Source: Streptomyces neyagawaensis
GTDB taxonomy: Bacteria > Actinomycetota > Actinomycetes > Streptomycetales > Streptomycetaceae
Direction of reading: 5' to 3'
DNA: 64,000 nucleotides
Assembly: GCF_023516595.1 (NCBI RefSeq)
Contig: NZ_JAMGBG010000013.1
Coordinates: 186,001 to 250,000, forward strand
Within the stretch, counting starts at the first letter, position 1. Each line of letters opens with the position of its first letter. The translations under genes and the position numbers were made by a program. Positions 28,917-37,667 of the stretch are shown piece after piece. The notes under the pieces are model-generated. The model saw only the letters and a list, made by a program, of their open reading frames with translations, was not told the origin of the DNA and made no database searches.

Positions 28917-29708
28917 ATGACCAACGTCCGCGTCACGCACATCGGCGGCCCGACCGCGCTGATCGAGGCCGGGGGCTGGCGGCTGCTGACCGACCCGACC
29001 TTCGATCCGCCGGGGCGCCGCTACTCGTTCGGCTGGGGAACCTCCTCCCGCAAGACGGCCGGCCCCGCCCTCGCCGCCGCGGACCTGCCGCCGGTCGACG
29101 CCGTCCTGCTCACCCACGACCACCACGGCGACAACCTCGACACGGCCGGACGCGCCCTGCTGCCGGCCGCGGGCACCGTGCTCACCACGCCGTCCGGGGC
29201 GCGACGACTCGGCGGCAACGCCCGCGGCCTGGCGCCCTGGAGCACCACCCGCCTCCAGGGGCCGGGACGCACGACGATCGACGTCACCGCGACCCCCGCC
29301 CGCCACGGACCGCCGCTGTCCCGACCGCTCACCGGTGAGGTCACCGGCTTCGCCCTGCACTGGACGGGCCAGCAGCACGGCGTGCTGTGGATCTCCGGGG
29401 ACACCGTCCTCCACGACGGCGTACGGAGCGTCGCGGGACGCCTGAAGGTGGGCACCGCGCTGCTGCACCTGGGCGGCGTGCGCTTCCCGCTGACGGGCCC
29501 GGTCCGCTACAGCATGACGGCCGCTCAGGCGGTGGAGCTGTGCCGTCGCCTCACACCGCGCACGGTCCTCCCCGTCCACTACGAGGGTTGGCACCACTTC
29601 CGGGAGAACCGGGCGGCGATCGAACGGCATCTGGCCTCGGCGCCGGCCGACGTGCGCGACCGCTTCCGCTGGCTGCCCCTGGGGACGGCTGCCGAGATCA
29701 GTGTGTAG
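28917..29708 (+). CDS. metallo-beta-lactamase-fold hydrolase (UlaG-like)
   Basis: 263 aa. VRVTHIGGPTALIEAGGWRLLTDP starts the fold; the metal motif is LLTHDHHGDNLD (HxHxxDN form), followed by TPARHG, WISGDTVLHD and LPVHYEGWHHF, giving the expected later His/Asp ligands. UlaG-like members cleave lactones or phosphodiesters; substrate here is unknown. AGGAAAGGA precedes ATG 28917. Divergent LysR gene upstream. Confidence 0.87.
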   Translation: MTNVRVTHIGGPTALIEAGGWRLLTDPTFDPPGRRYSFGWGTSSRKTAGPALAAADLPPVDAVLLTHDHHGDNLDTAGRALLPAAGTVLTTPSGARRLGGNARGLAPWSTTRLQGPGRTTIDVTATPARHGPPLSRPLTGEVTGFALHWTGQQHGVLWISGDTVLHDGVRSVAGRLKVGTALLHLGGVRFPLTGPVRYSMTAAQAVELCRRLTPRTVLPVHYEGWHHFRENRAAIERHLASAPADVRDRFRWLPLGTAAEISV

Positions 29709-29775
29709 TCACCCGTTCGAATGACACCGCCCTCGAAGCGGAAGAAGGAACTCGCATCATAAAATCGAACAGGCG

Positions 29776-29781
29776 TAGCAT
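29776..29781 (+). promoter_or_regulatory. -10 box of a leaderless gene
   Basis: TAGCAT ends 6 nt before the GTG at 29788, so transcription would start at or next to the start codon. The same spacing is seen for four other genes in the window. Confidence 0.5.
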
Positions 29782-29787
29782 TGTCGT

Positions 29788-30141
29788 GTGGCTAAGACCT
29801 ATGACTTCCCCAGTGACCTCCTCGCCGGCCAGGAGGAGCTGCATCAGGTCCGGGCCGAGCTCCTGGCACTGCTGAAGCGGCTGCCCTGGTCCGTCGAGCC
29901 CCTGGACGGTTTCAGCGACGACAAGGGCTGGCGGCAGATCGAGCGCCCCGCCTCCCCCGGCTGGACACCCGACGAACAGGCCGAGGTCGAGAAGCTCCGC
30001 GAACGCGAACGAGAACTGGCGGTGTTCGTCAGCTGCCACCGCTTCTGGGCAGAGCTGGCCACAGAGGAACGCGTCACGGCCCGAAGCCTGCTGAAACACA
30101 CCCGCAAGACGAGGGAGGAGTCCCCGGAGGACGGAGCCTGA
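29788..30141 (+). CDS. conserved short Streptomyces protein, function unknown
   Basis: 117 aa. It begins VAKTYDFPSDLLAGQEELHQVRAELLALLKRLPW and contains PLDGFSDDKGW and PGWTPDEQAEVEKLRERERELA, forming two long amphipathic helices, probably coiled. I recall many Streptomyces copies, all hypothetical. No ribosome site; probably leaderless from the TAGCAT box. Base composition is slightly lower in GC upstream (CATCATAAAATCG). Confidence 0.7.
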   Translation: MAKTYDFPSDLLAGQEELHQVRAELLALLKRLPWSVEPLDGFSDDKGWRQIERPASPGWTPDEQAEVEKLRERERELAVFVSCHRFWAELATEERVTARSLLKHTRKTREESPEDGA

Positions 30142-30318
30142 CAGCGGTGACTTCGAACAACTCCCGCACCCTGTCGCGATCCACCCAAGGCCCGCCACCG
30201 CGCGGGCCTACGCCATTCCGGGTCACCCCATGTGTCACAGAATGATCGCGAAGCCTTTACACCGTTCACACATCAACTACATTCGCCCCTCACGCACAAA
30301 TCACGCCAGGGGGGCGAG

Positions 30319-31011
30319 ATGAGCCAGCAGTACCCGCAGCCCGGACCCGGGGGACCGCAGCAGCCAGGCTGGGGAGCACCACAACCGCAGTACCCGCAGC
30401 AGCCCGGATGGGGCGGACCGCCTCCGCCGCCGAAGAAGACGCCCGTCGGCATGATCGTCGGACTCGGCTGTCTCGGCGTCTTCGTCCTCTTCGTCATCCT
30501 CGGCGCCATCGGCGCGATGGTCGGAGGCGACTCCAGCAGCACCAGCAAGGGCACGACGGTCGGCACCGACGACGACAAGGGCACCGAGGCCGAGAAGAAG
30601 AAGGACGACGCTCCCGCGGCCGACCCCGAGCCGAGCAAGACCCCGGAGTCCGAGAAATCCGAGAAGACGGAGGAACCCAAGAAGGCCGACAAGCCCGCGA
30701 AGCCGAAGAAGCAGGTCGTCACCTTCAAGGTGTGGGGCACCGCCCCCGACGGCGTCCTCGGCCCGCTCGACATCACCTACGGGTCCGACAGCGACAGCCG
30801 GTCCGGCACCTGGAAGAACGGCAAGTTCACCGCCACCCTTCCGCTGGACGACGAGGCCCTGTACTACACGGTGATGGCCCAGCTCCAGGGCTCCGGGGAC
30901 ATCAACTGCTCCGTCACCGTCGACGGGCACACCGAGAAGGCGCACGCGTCCGGCGACTACAACATCTGCCACGCGCAGGCCAACGCCGGCCTTCTCGGCG
31001 GCTGGGACTGA
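30319..31011 (+). CDS. single-pass membrane protein with MmpS-like C-terminal domain
   Basis: 230 aa. Cytoplasmic N-terminus is Pro/Gln/Gly-rich with repeated QYPQ and PQQPGWG; a transmembrane helix (VGMIVGLGCLGVFVLFVILGAIGAM) follows at about residue 50, then a Lys/Glu/Asp-rich linker, then a 95-residue beta domain (VVTFKVWGTAPDGVLGPLDITYG, LDDEALYYTVMAQLQGSGDINCSVTVDG) with two cysteines that likely pair. This resembles MmpS-type transport accessory proteins, but no MmpL partner is near. ATG 30319 follows GGGGGGCGAG. Confidence 0.75.
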   Translation: MSQQYPQPGPGGPQQPGWGAPQPQYPQQPGWGGPPPPPKKTPVGMIVGLGCLGVFVLFVILGAIGAMVGGDSSSTSKGTTVGTDDDKGTEAEKKKDDAPAADPEPSKTPESEKSEKTEEPKKADKPAKPKKQVVTFKVWGTAPDGVLGPLDITYGSDSDSRSGTWKNGKFTATLPLDDEALYYTVMAQLQGSGDINCSVTVDGHTEKAHASGDYNICHAQANAGLLGGWD

Positions 31012-31042
31012 CACAGGCACACCCCACGGACCGAGCATGAGA

Positions 31043-31073
31043 ACGGCCCCTCGAAGAGTCTTCGAGGGGCCGT
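31043..31073. terminator. bidirectional 15-bp-stem terminator between MmpS-like gene and tRNA
   Basis: ACGGCCCCTCGAAGA (31043-31057) pairs perfectly with TCTTCGAGGGGCCGT (31059-31073); only the tip of the hairpin remains as loop. It serves the gene on the left and the tRNA on the right. Confidence 0.8.
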
Positions 31074-31104
31074 CGCACAGCCGTCCACCGGTCCTGCCGG
31101 TCGG

Positions 31105-31176
<72 letters not shown>

Positions 31177-31225
31177 GAGTACGAGTCGACAGCCTACATT
31201 GCCGTGGGCCGTGCCCCGCAAACCG

Positions 31226-31844
31226 TTAACCCGGCGCACCGAGACGGTTCGGCTACGACCTTTCCGGCAGCGCCGCCCACCGCGACGCCCAGGTCCGGCA
31301 CGCGCTGATCCGCCTGCTGCACTGGGCCCGCCGGCATCACCTCGCCATCGCCGTCGAGGACCTCGACTTCACCGGCGAGACGACCCGTGAGAAACACGGC
31401 CGCCGCAAGCGGTTCCGCAGGCTGATCTCCGGTATGCCCGTGGCCAGGCTGCGGGCCCGGCTGGTGTCGATGGCGGCGGAACTCGGCATTCCCGTCGTCG
31501 CCGTCGATCCCGCCTACACCAGCCGCTGGGGCGCCCAGCACTGGCAACAACCCCTCACCACTGCGAACAGGAAGACCACCCGCCACGACGCGGCAGCCGT
31601 GGCGATCGGAAGGCGCGCCCTGGGACACCCGGTCCGGCGACGGACGGCACCGCCCCCACACGACCGGAGTGATCGTGCGGGGCATCGGACCGTCCAGGCC
31701 CCACCAGGTGTCCCGGGGTGTGAGGGAACCCGCCCCCGCGTTCCCGGACCACGGACACGATCCGTGCGCGCCGGACGCGGAGCGAAAGCGGGCGACCATG
31801 ACACCCAACACCGTTCGGGGCGTCCGGCTGAGCATCAGTCCTGA
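31226..31844 (+). pseudogene. 5'-truncated copy of the TnpB-related gene at 56.0 kb
   Basis: From about 31226 the sequence follows the second half of the 56006-57634 gene at very high identity (GYDL-GSAAHRDAQVRHALIRLL, VEDLDFTGETTREKHGRRKR, DPAYTSRWGAQHWQQPL, RHDAAAVAIGRRALG). The first about 320 residues, with the first RuvC Asp, are gone, so it cannot encode an active nuclease. An open frame with internal ATG (31434) ends at TGA 31844, earlier than in the intact copy. The left breakpoint lies beside the tRNA-Val promoter. Confidence 0.88.
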
Positions 31845-31881
31845 CAACAGGACCCGCTCCCGCTCAGTCTTTAGGAACGGT
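31651..31881 (+). ncRNA. candidate guide-RNA scaffold of the truncated TnpB-type element
   Basis: The 3' part keeps every hairpin of the intact copy: covarying hairpin 31654-31682, GGGAAC/GTTCCC, CACGGA/TCCGTG, the 9-bp pair GCCGGACGC/GCGTCCGGC and GTCCTG-ACAA-CAGGAC (31838-31853). Identity with the other copy stops after GCTCAGTCTTTAGGAACGGT at 31881. Sequence beyond (TATCCCCACCCCTGATCCGG) would be the guide if it works as TnpB omega RNAs do. Confidence 0.45.
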
Positions 31882-32003
31882 TATCCCCACCCCTGATCCG
31901 GGAGCGGCCCGGATCCGCCCGAAGACCCCCGCTCCGTACGGTCGAAGCACGCTCGGCGGATGCCGGCGGACATGGGAAAGACCGGCCCCGGGGGGAGATC
32001 GTC

Positions 32004-32780
32004 ATGGCTCGTACGGCTCGTAGGTCACGCACGGGAACGGTGGCCGTCGCCGGGCTCGCCGTCGCGCTCATGGCGTCCGTCGCCGCGTGCGGGGCGGACG
32101 CCGGGGACGACCGGGAGCCGGAGCACCGGGCCTTCGCCCTTCAGGGCCGTACGCTCACCGTCGACTCGGACGACTCGGCGCTGGAACTGGTCGCGGCGGA
32201 CGTGGACGAGGTCGAGGTGACCCGGTGGTTCGAGGGCCGGGTCGTGGTCGGCGGTGACCCGCGGGTGACGTGGGAGATGAAGGACGACCGGCTGAAGCTG
32301 CGGCTGAAGTGCTCCGGCATCGTCGCGGACTGCTCCGCCAGGCACCGTATCGAGGTGCCGCGCGGCGTGGCCGTCGTCGTGGAGGACGGGGACGGGAGCG
32401 TGCGCGCGAAAGGGTTCACCCAGTCGCTGAAGATCCGGACCGCCGACGGCGCGGTGCGGGTCAGCGACAGCAGCGGTCCGCTGGAGATGCACAGCGACGA
32501 CGGCTCGGTGCACGCGCTCGGCGTCGAGTCGCGCAGCGTCCGGGCCAGCACCAAGGACGGCTCGGTCAAGCTCGAACTCGGCGCGGTGCCCGACCTGGTG
32601 GACTCCCGCAGCGACGACGGCTCCATCACCATCGGGCTGCCCCGCGAGGCCGCGTACCGGGTGACGACCGGGAGCGACGACGGTTCCGTGGCCGTGTCCG
32701 TGCCCCGTGACTCCGGCAGCACCCATGTGGTGAAGGCCCACACCGAGGACGGCTCGGTCACCGTACGGAACGCCGGCTGA
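32004..32780 (+). CDS. DUF4097-type beta-repeat lipoprotein
   Basis: 258 aa. Signal with lipobox SVAAC (Cys29). The mature part is a right-handed beta-helix-like array with DGSV/DDGSV recurring about every 20 residues (EDGDGSVRAKG, SDDGSVHALG, TKDGSVKLEL, SDDGSITIGL, SDDGSVAVSV, TEDGSVTVRN). This is the DUF4097 pattern; family members are often linked to envelope stress, without known chemistry. GGGGGAGATC precedes the ATG. Confidence 0.85.
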   Translation: MARTARRSRTGTVAVAGLAVALMASVAACGADAGDDREPEHRAFALQGRTLTVDSDDSALELVAADVDEVEVTRWFEGRVVVGGDPRVTWEMKDDRLKLRLKCSGIVADCSARHRIEVPRGVAVVVEDGDGSVRAKGFTQSLKIRTADGAVRVSDSSGPLEMHSDDGSVHALGVESRSVRASTKDGSVKLELGAVPDLVDSRSDDGSITIGLPREAAYRVTTGSDDGSVAVSVPRDSGSTHVVKAHTEDGSVTVRNAG

Positions 32781-32893
32781 TCACCCACCCCCGCCCCGGC
32801 GATTTCGTCCCTGAACCGATCAGCCCGTGTTTTCGTCCTTGACCGGTGGGAGAATGGCACCGGTCAGGGCGGATGACAGCACGGGAGAGGGAT

Positions 32894-34351
32894 GTGACGG
32901 CGACACCAGCAGAGCCGTACACGCCGATTGCGCCCAGCGCACGACAACCCCAAAGCCGTGCACCACGACGAGCAGCCGGCCCCTCGCGTCAGCGGCCCGG
33001 CCACGCCCGCTCCCCCCGCGCCCCCCGGCGCTCCGCCGCCCGCGACTCCCTCCTGCTCCTCGGTCTGCCCCTGCTCGCCGCGCTGGCGCTGCCCGCCGCG
33101 TTCGCCGGGGGCGGGACCCGGCGGTGGTTCGGCGGGCGGGCGGAAGGGCAGCGGGCCGAGGCGCAGGCGGCGAAGGACGCGGCGGCGGCCGCGTTCTACG
33201 AGCTGGACACCGCCCAACGCGACCTGCGGATCTCCATGGAGACCATCACCGCGGTGGACGACTCCCCCGCCGCCCGCCAGGCGGTCTCCGGCTTCGAGGC
33301 GCTCGGTCGGCGGATCGACGAGGTCAGCGGCCGGTACATCGCCGCCGTCGACGCCCATGATCTCGACCGGGACGACCTGGAGGCGTCCGCCGCCGCCCGC
33401 GCCCGGACCGAGCTGACCGCCGCCAAGGACGAGCTGGGGCGGGTCAAGCAGGAGCTGGACCGTTTCGCCGAGGGGCTGGGCCCGCTGCTCGGCAAGGCCG
33501 AGACACAGCTGGCCCGGCTCGCCCCGGCCGTGGAGCGCGCCCGGCAGGGCCTGCTCGCCGCCTCCAACGCCCTGGACGCCGTACGGGAGTCGGGGTTGAA
33601 GGCGGACGACCTCGCCGCGCGGCTCGCCGCGCTCGCCCCGGAGCTGACCAAGCTCAACCAGGGGGCCGGCCGGCATGGCGTGGCGGAGACGCTGGAGCGC
33701 GCCGACCGGGTCGTGCGGGAGGCGGAGGCGGTACGGGCGGAGGCCGAGCGGCTGCCGGAGAAGGCCGCCGAGATCGACCACCGGCTGGTGTCGCTGCGGA
33801 CCCGCGCGGAGGCACTGGGCACCCGGGCGGGGCAGGTGCCGCAGATGCTGAGCGAGCTGCGGCGCAGATTCGTGGCGGCCTGCTGGCAGGACCTCCAGCA
33901 GGTGCCGGACCAGGCCGCGGCCGATGTCGAGCAGGCGCAGCTGAAACTGCGTGAGGCGCGGGCCGCGCGTGACGCGCAGCGCTGGCCGGACGCGACGGCG
34001 CTGCTGTCGACCGTGCGGGCGCTGCTGAACCGGACGGACGAGGCGGTCTCCGCGGCGGGCGACCGGCTGCGGCGGCTGAACGCGGTGCAGAAGGACCCCC
34101 AGCAGGAGATCGACCGCACCCGGTTCGCCATCCGTGACGCGCAGCGGCTCGCCATGGCGGGCCGTTCCACGCCCGATCCCCGGCACGCCCGCCCGCTCGA
34201 CGACTCCGTGGCCCGGCTGGACCGCGCGGTCGCCACGCTGGAGGGCCGGCACCCCGACTACTGGCACTTCCTGACCGAGACGGAGTCCGTGCGGCAGACG
34301 GTGTCCCATGTGGTCGACCAGATCCGCAAGGAGCGCGGCGGGAGCGCCTGA
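32894..34351 (+). CDS. membrane-anchored long coiled-coil protein
   Basis: 485 aa from GTG 32894 (GGGAGAGG upstream); ATG 32873 is possible. A Pro/Arg-rich cytoplasmic start is followed by one transmembrane helix (DSLLLLGLPLLAALALPAAFAGG, about residues 50-72), then about 400 residues of Ala/Glu/Arg-rich heptads (KDELGRVKQELDRFAEGLG, ERADRVVREAEAVRAEAERL). C-terminal DSVARLDRAVATLEGRHPDYWHFL is probably globular. No enzyme motif. It resembles wall-spanning coiled-coil proteins of actinobacteria; role unknown. Confidence 0.72.
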   Translation: MTATPAEPYTPIAPSARQPQSRAPRRAAGPSRQRPGHARSPRAPRRSAARDSLLLLGLPLLAALALPAAFAGGGTRRWFGGRAEGQRAEAQAAKDAAAAAFYELDTAQRDLRISMETITAVDDSPAARQAVSGFEALGRRIDEVSGRYIAAVDAHDLDRDDLEASAAARARTELTAAKDELGRVKQELDRFAEGLGPLLGKAETQLARLAPAVERARQGLLAASNALDAVRESGLKADDLAARLAALAPELTKLNQGAGRHGVAETLERADRVVREAEAVRAEAERLPEKAAEIDHRLVSLRTRAEALGTRAGQVPQMLSELRRRFVAACWQDLQQVPDQAAADVEQAQLKLREARAARDAQRWPDATALLSTVRALLNRTDEAVSAAGDRLRRLNAVQKDPQQEIDRTRFAIRDAQRLAMAGRSTPDPRHARPLDDSVARLDRAVATLEGRHPDYWHFLTETESVRQTVSHVVDQIRKERGGSA

Positions 34352-34434
34352 CGGCGGGGCCGGTTTGCCCGCCGGGGCACCCCGGCGGATGCTGAAGGGG
34401 TACGGAGGCCTCCGCTCACGCCTAGGAGGCGGAT

Positions 34435-35061
34435 ATGGCCACGCATGCCACGCACTCCCTGCGGTCCCAGGGCAAGCACGCGGGTCCCCGGCGCCGGATC
34501 AAGATCGACGAGCATCTGCCCGTCGACCACCGGCTGAGCCGGGTCTACCGGGTCGGGGCGGGCCTGATGGGTCTGTTCCTGGTCGCCTTCGGCATCCTCG
34601 GCCTGATCGACAAGGTCGGCTGGTTCGACACGCACGGCGACGAGGTCGCGGGGCTGAACACGAACGGCACGCTGAGCGTCCTGTCGATCGCGGTGGGGCT
34701 GCTGCTGCTCGTCGGCATGGTGATCGGCGGCAACTTCGCCTCCACGCTGAACATGACGCTGGGCGTCCTGTTCATCCTGAGCGGCTTCGGCAACATGGCG
34801 CTGCTGGACACCGACTCCAACTTCCTCGCCTTCCGCATCCAGAACGTCCTGTTCAGCTTTGTCGTCGGTGTCCTGCTGATGACGTTCGGGATGTACGGCA
34901 GGGTCGGCTCGGCGCTGCCGCACGAGAGCCCGTACTGGCGGGCCCGCCATCCCGCCCAGGCGGAGCGGGAGAGCCGGGTGCGGGCCGAGACCGAGGAGGG
35001 CAGGCGGAAAAGGGCCGGCGCCCTCACCGAAGGCGGAGAGGGCGCCGGCACGGGCTCCTGA
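34435..35061 (+). CDS. DUF4383 membrane protein
   Basis: 208 aa, four transmembrane helices. LPVDHRLSRVYRVGAGLMGLFLVAFGILGLID and STLNMTLGVLFILSGFGNMALLDTDSNFLAF follow the DUF4383 pattern (VYRVGAGLMGLFL, NMTLG). N- and C-termini are polar and cytoplasmic. A strong AGGAGG ribosome site at 34422 fits ATG 34435. Unknown function. Confidence 0.85.
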   Translation: MATHATHSLRSQGKHAGPRRRIKIDEHLPVDHRLSRVYRVGAGLMGLFLVAFGILGLIDKVGWFDTHGDEVAGLNTNGTLSVLSIAVGLLLLVGMVIGGNFASTLNMTLGVLFILSGFGNMALLDTDSNFLAFRIQNVLFSFVVGVLLMTFGMYGRVGSALPHESPYWRARHPAQAERESRVRAETEEGRRKRAGALTEGGEGAGTGS

Positions 35062-35085
35062 GAGGCCCGACGGGAGTCGGCCGGA

Positions 35086-36225
35086 TCAGGTGCGGTACGC
35101 GTAGTAGTACGCGTTCGGGTACGAGGCGATGATGCTCGCCACCGAACGGCGGTAGGTGTCCGCGTCGTGGTACGTCAGGTACGGCACACCGCTGGAACTG
35201 CGGAAGGTCACCATCATCGAGTGGTCCTTGTCGCCGTCCCGGTTGAAGTCGACCTGGAGCACGTCACCGAGGTCCAGCTGGTAGACGTTCGCCAGCGGGG
35301 TGGTGCGCTTCGCGGTCTGGGTGAACCAGGACCACTCGTTGACACCGATCCACGCGTCGGCCGTACCGTTCGAGGCGTAGTACCAGGTGTCGTACTCCTC
35401 GGGCGTCACCTTGGAGATCTGCTGCCAGCCGCCCGCCAGGAGACCCTGGCTGAGGTAGTTGGTGCAGTCGCCGCCCATCGAGTTGTACTTGCGGTAGGCC
35501 GGGTTGTAGTTCTTCCAGTACTTCTCGGTGTACGCCACCATCGCCTGGTAGTTGTACTTCCCGCCGTTGATCGTCTTCGGCGCGGCAGGAGCGGGCCAGC
35601 TGGTGGCGGCCTTCGGAGCCTGGTGGACGGCCATGGGCGTACGGCTCAGCTTGGCGTCCGCCGCCGGGGCGACGGGGTCGTTGATGCGCTGGGCGCCGCC
35701 GTCCGTGCCCTTCATGGCGGTCAGTTGCCACGTGCCACCGGACGCCGTGAAGGTGAGCTGGTGGTGCGCCTCGAAGCCCGTGGAGGCGGGCTCGTCGCCG
35801 CGTATCTTCTTGTACTTGAGGCTCGTCCGCTCGGTGATCTTCACCGTGGCCTTCGTGCCCTTGACCTTGGTGCTGTCGACGGTGACCGCGGTGTCGGCCG
35901 AGGTGTAGGCCTCGCCCAGGGCCGCGAGACGCGCCTTGGTGGCGCGCAGGGCGCTCAGCTTGCCGTCCTCGACCTTCTTCTGGGCGCTGGACAGCTTGAC
36001 GCCACCGGTGGGCTTCAGCGACTTGCGGGCCGCCCCACCACCGACGAGCACGGCCGTGCGGTCGGTGATCACGTTGTCCGCGACCCGCCCGAACGCGTCC
36101 TTGGTCGCCTTCGTGACCTTGGGGGTCGACCCGGCGGCCTGCGCGGCGGTCATCGGCAGCAGCGCGGTGGCCAGTACGGCCGCCGCGACGGTCGAGCCTG
36201 CGAGGCTCAACGTCCTTGATCTCAC
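35086..36225 (-). CDS. secreted amidase-domain (Amidase_6) protein
   Basis: 379 aa from GTG 36225, with AAGGAG 7 nt upstream. Signal peptide ends at TAAQAA (about residue 30). A 190-residue N-terminal region with Ala/Lys/Thr-rich strands is followed by the C-terminal domain YNYQAMVAYTEKYWKNYNPAYRKYNSMGGDCTNYLSQGLLAGG, with Cys in GGDCTNYLSQ and His in KDHSMMVT as the presumed catalytic pair of the NlpC/P60-like Amidase_6 fold. Likely a cell-wall or extracellular amidase. Third of three envelope genes on this strand, separated from the second by 106 bp. Confidence 0.82.
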   Translation of the reverse strand: MRSRTLSLAGSTVAAAVLATALLPMTAAQAAGSTPKVTKATKDAFGRVADNVITDRTAVLVGGGAARKSLKPTGGVKLSSAQKKVEDGKLSALRATKARLAALGEAYTSADTAVTVDSTKVKGTKATVKITERTSLKYKKIRGDEPASTGFEAHHQLTFTASGGTWQLTAMKGTDGGAQRINDPVAPAADAKLSRTPMAVHQAPKAATSWPAPAAPKTINGGKYNYQAMVAYTEKYWKNYNPAYRKYNSMGGDCTNYLSQGLLAGGWQQISKVTPEEYDTWYYASNGTADAWIGVNEWSWFTQTAKRTTPLANVYQLDLGDVLQVDFNRDGDKDHSMMVTFRSSSGVPYLTYHDADTYRRSVASIIASYPNAYYYAYRT

Positions 36226-36331
36226 TGCATTCTCCTTGCCCCCGAGTTGGTCGTACCCGGGGTCCGAATCTTTACATGACCTCCTCAAGCGAAGTAGGTC
36301 GGGGGGAATAACAAGTCGGAGAACGGGAAGA

Positions 36332-37621
36332 CTATTTGACCACTGTCGCCCAGTCCGGCGACTGCCCGGGGTCCAGATTGCGCAGGTTCGCCAGGGTCGA
36401 CGGCTTCTGTACGTCCATCCAGTCGGCCAACTCCTGGAAGGACACGCACTTCACGTCCTTCTTGGTGCAGACGTTCTTGATGATCTCGTCGACGGCGTTC
36501 ATGTAGATGCCGCCGTTCCACTGCTCGAAGTGGTTGCCGATGAACAGCGGTGCGCGGCTGCCGTAGTAGACGCGGTTGAAGCCGGACATGTAGGTGTCGA
36601 TGGTCTCCCTCTGCCAGGTCTGGTACATCGCCGGGTCACCGTCGGTCTTGCCGTCCGACTGGTTGTAGAGGAAGTTGAAGTCCATCGACAGCGCCTGGTA
36701 TTCGTCGTTGAACGGGAGCATCTGCAGCGGGAAGTCCCAGACGCCCTCCTTCTTGGCGGGCCACACCTGGTAGGCGCCCGGGGAGCTGGCGTCGTAGCGG
36801 TAGCCGAAGCCCTTGACCGCCTTCAGCAGGTTCTTCTGCCCCTCCAGGCAGGGCGCGCGGCCGCCGGTGACGGCCTTGACGTCGAAGGGCAGCGGGTCCA
36901 TGTCGGTGAAGCCGGTGTTGGTCTTCCAGTTCTCCAGGAAGGAGTTGAACTCCTCGATCTCCCGCTTCCACTCCGCGACGCTCCAGTCGCCGCCGCCCTT
37001 CGCACCGCAGAAGTGGCCGTTGAAGTGGGTGCCTATCTCGTTGCCCTCGCGCCAGGCCTCGCCGAGTTCCTCGATGGTGGTGCGGATGTGGTCGTCGGTC
37101 GCGTAGCTGATCGCGGCGGAGCCCTTGTCGTGCTGCGGCGGGTCGTAGAGGTTCCGCTTGTCCTTCGGCAGCAGGTAGATGCCGGTGAGGAAGAACGTCA
37201 TGTGCGCGTTGTAGCGCTTCGCCATCTGCCGGTAGTGATCGAAGAGGTTGTCGTCGCCGGCCAGCGCGCCGTCCCAGGAGAACACGACGAACTGCGGGGG
37301 CTTCTCACCCCGCTTGAGCGGTACGGCCTTCAACTGGCCCTTCTGCGGGCCGGTGTACGACGTGGAGCCGTCCCCGATGACCTTGGTCCTGCCGTCCCAC
37401 TTCGGTTCGGCGTTCTTGGCGGAGTTGCCCTTGCCGTCCCTGCCACCGGAGGACGACGCGGTCGGCGCGGTACTGGTCGTACGGTTCAGCACCATGTAGC
37501 CGCCGACGAGGGAGGCGACGACGAGCAGCGCGGCCAGGGTCAGGAACTGCGGCCGGGTGGTGCGACGGGGCTGACGTGCTTTGCGGCGGCGGCCCTTGTG
37601 TGACTTGCTGCCAGGCTTCAT
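36332..37621 (-). CDS. membrane-anchored polysaccharide-deacetylase-like protein
   Basis: 429 aa. Basic N-terminus and one transmembrane helix (FLTLAALLVVASLVGGYMVL), a low-complexity linker, then a NodB-like fold: QFVVFSWDGALAGDDNLFDH, HMTFFLTGIYLL, NEIGTHFNGHFCG, and a C-terminal SAPLFIGNHFEQWNGG-like barrel end. The metal HxxxH pair is present (HFNGH), but the usual TFDDG is FSWDG, so the first catalytic Asp is Trp. It may bind rather than deacetylate glycans. It starts 46 bp after the penicillin-binding protein gene, likely one operon. Confidence 0.78.
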   Translation of the reverse strand: MKPGSKSHKGRRRKARQPRRTTRPQFLTLAALLVVASLVGGYMVLNRTTSTAPTASSSGGRDGKGNSAKNAEPKWDGRTKVIGDGSTSYTGPQKGQLKAVPLKRGEKPPQFVVFSWDGALAGDDNLFDHYRQMAKRYNAHMTFFLTGIYLLPKDKRNLYDPPQHDKGSAAISYATDDHIRTTIEELGEAWREGNEIGTHFNGHFCGAKGGGDWSVAEWKREIEEFNSFLENWKTNTGFTDMDPLPFDVKAVTGGRAPCLEGQKNLLKAVKGFGYRYDASSPGAYQVWPAKKEGVWDFPLQMLPFNDEYQALSMDFNFLYNQSDGKTDGDPAMYQTWQRETIDTYMSGFNRVYYGSRAPLFIGNHFEQWNGGIYMNAVDEIIKNVCTKKDVKCVSFQELADWMDVQKPSTLANLRNLDPGQSPDWATVVK

Positions 37622-37667
37622 GTGCGGCTCATTCTGCGAGGGTGGCGGGTCGGGTCCTCATCGGGCG

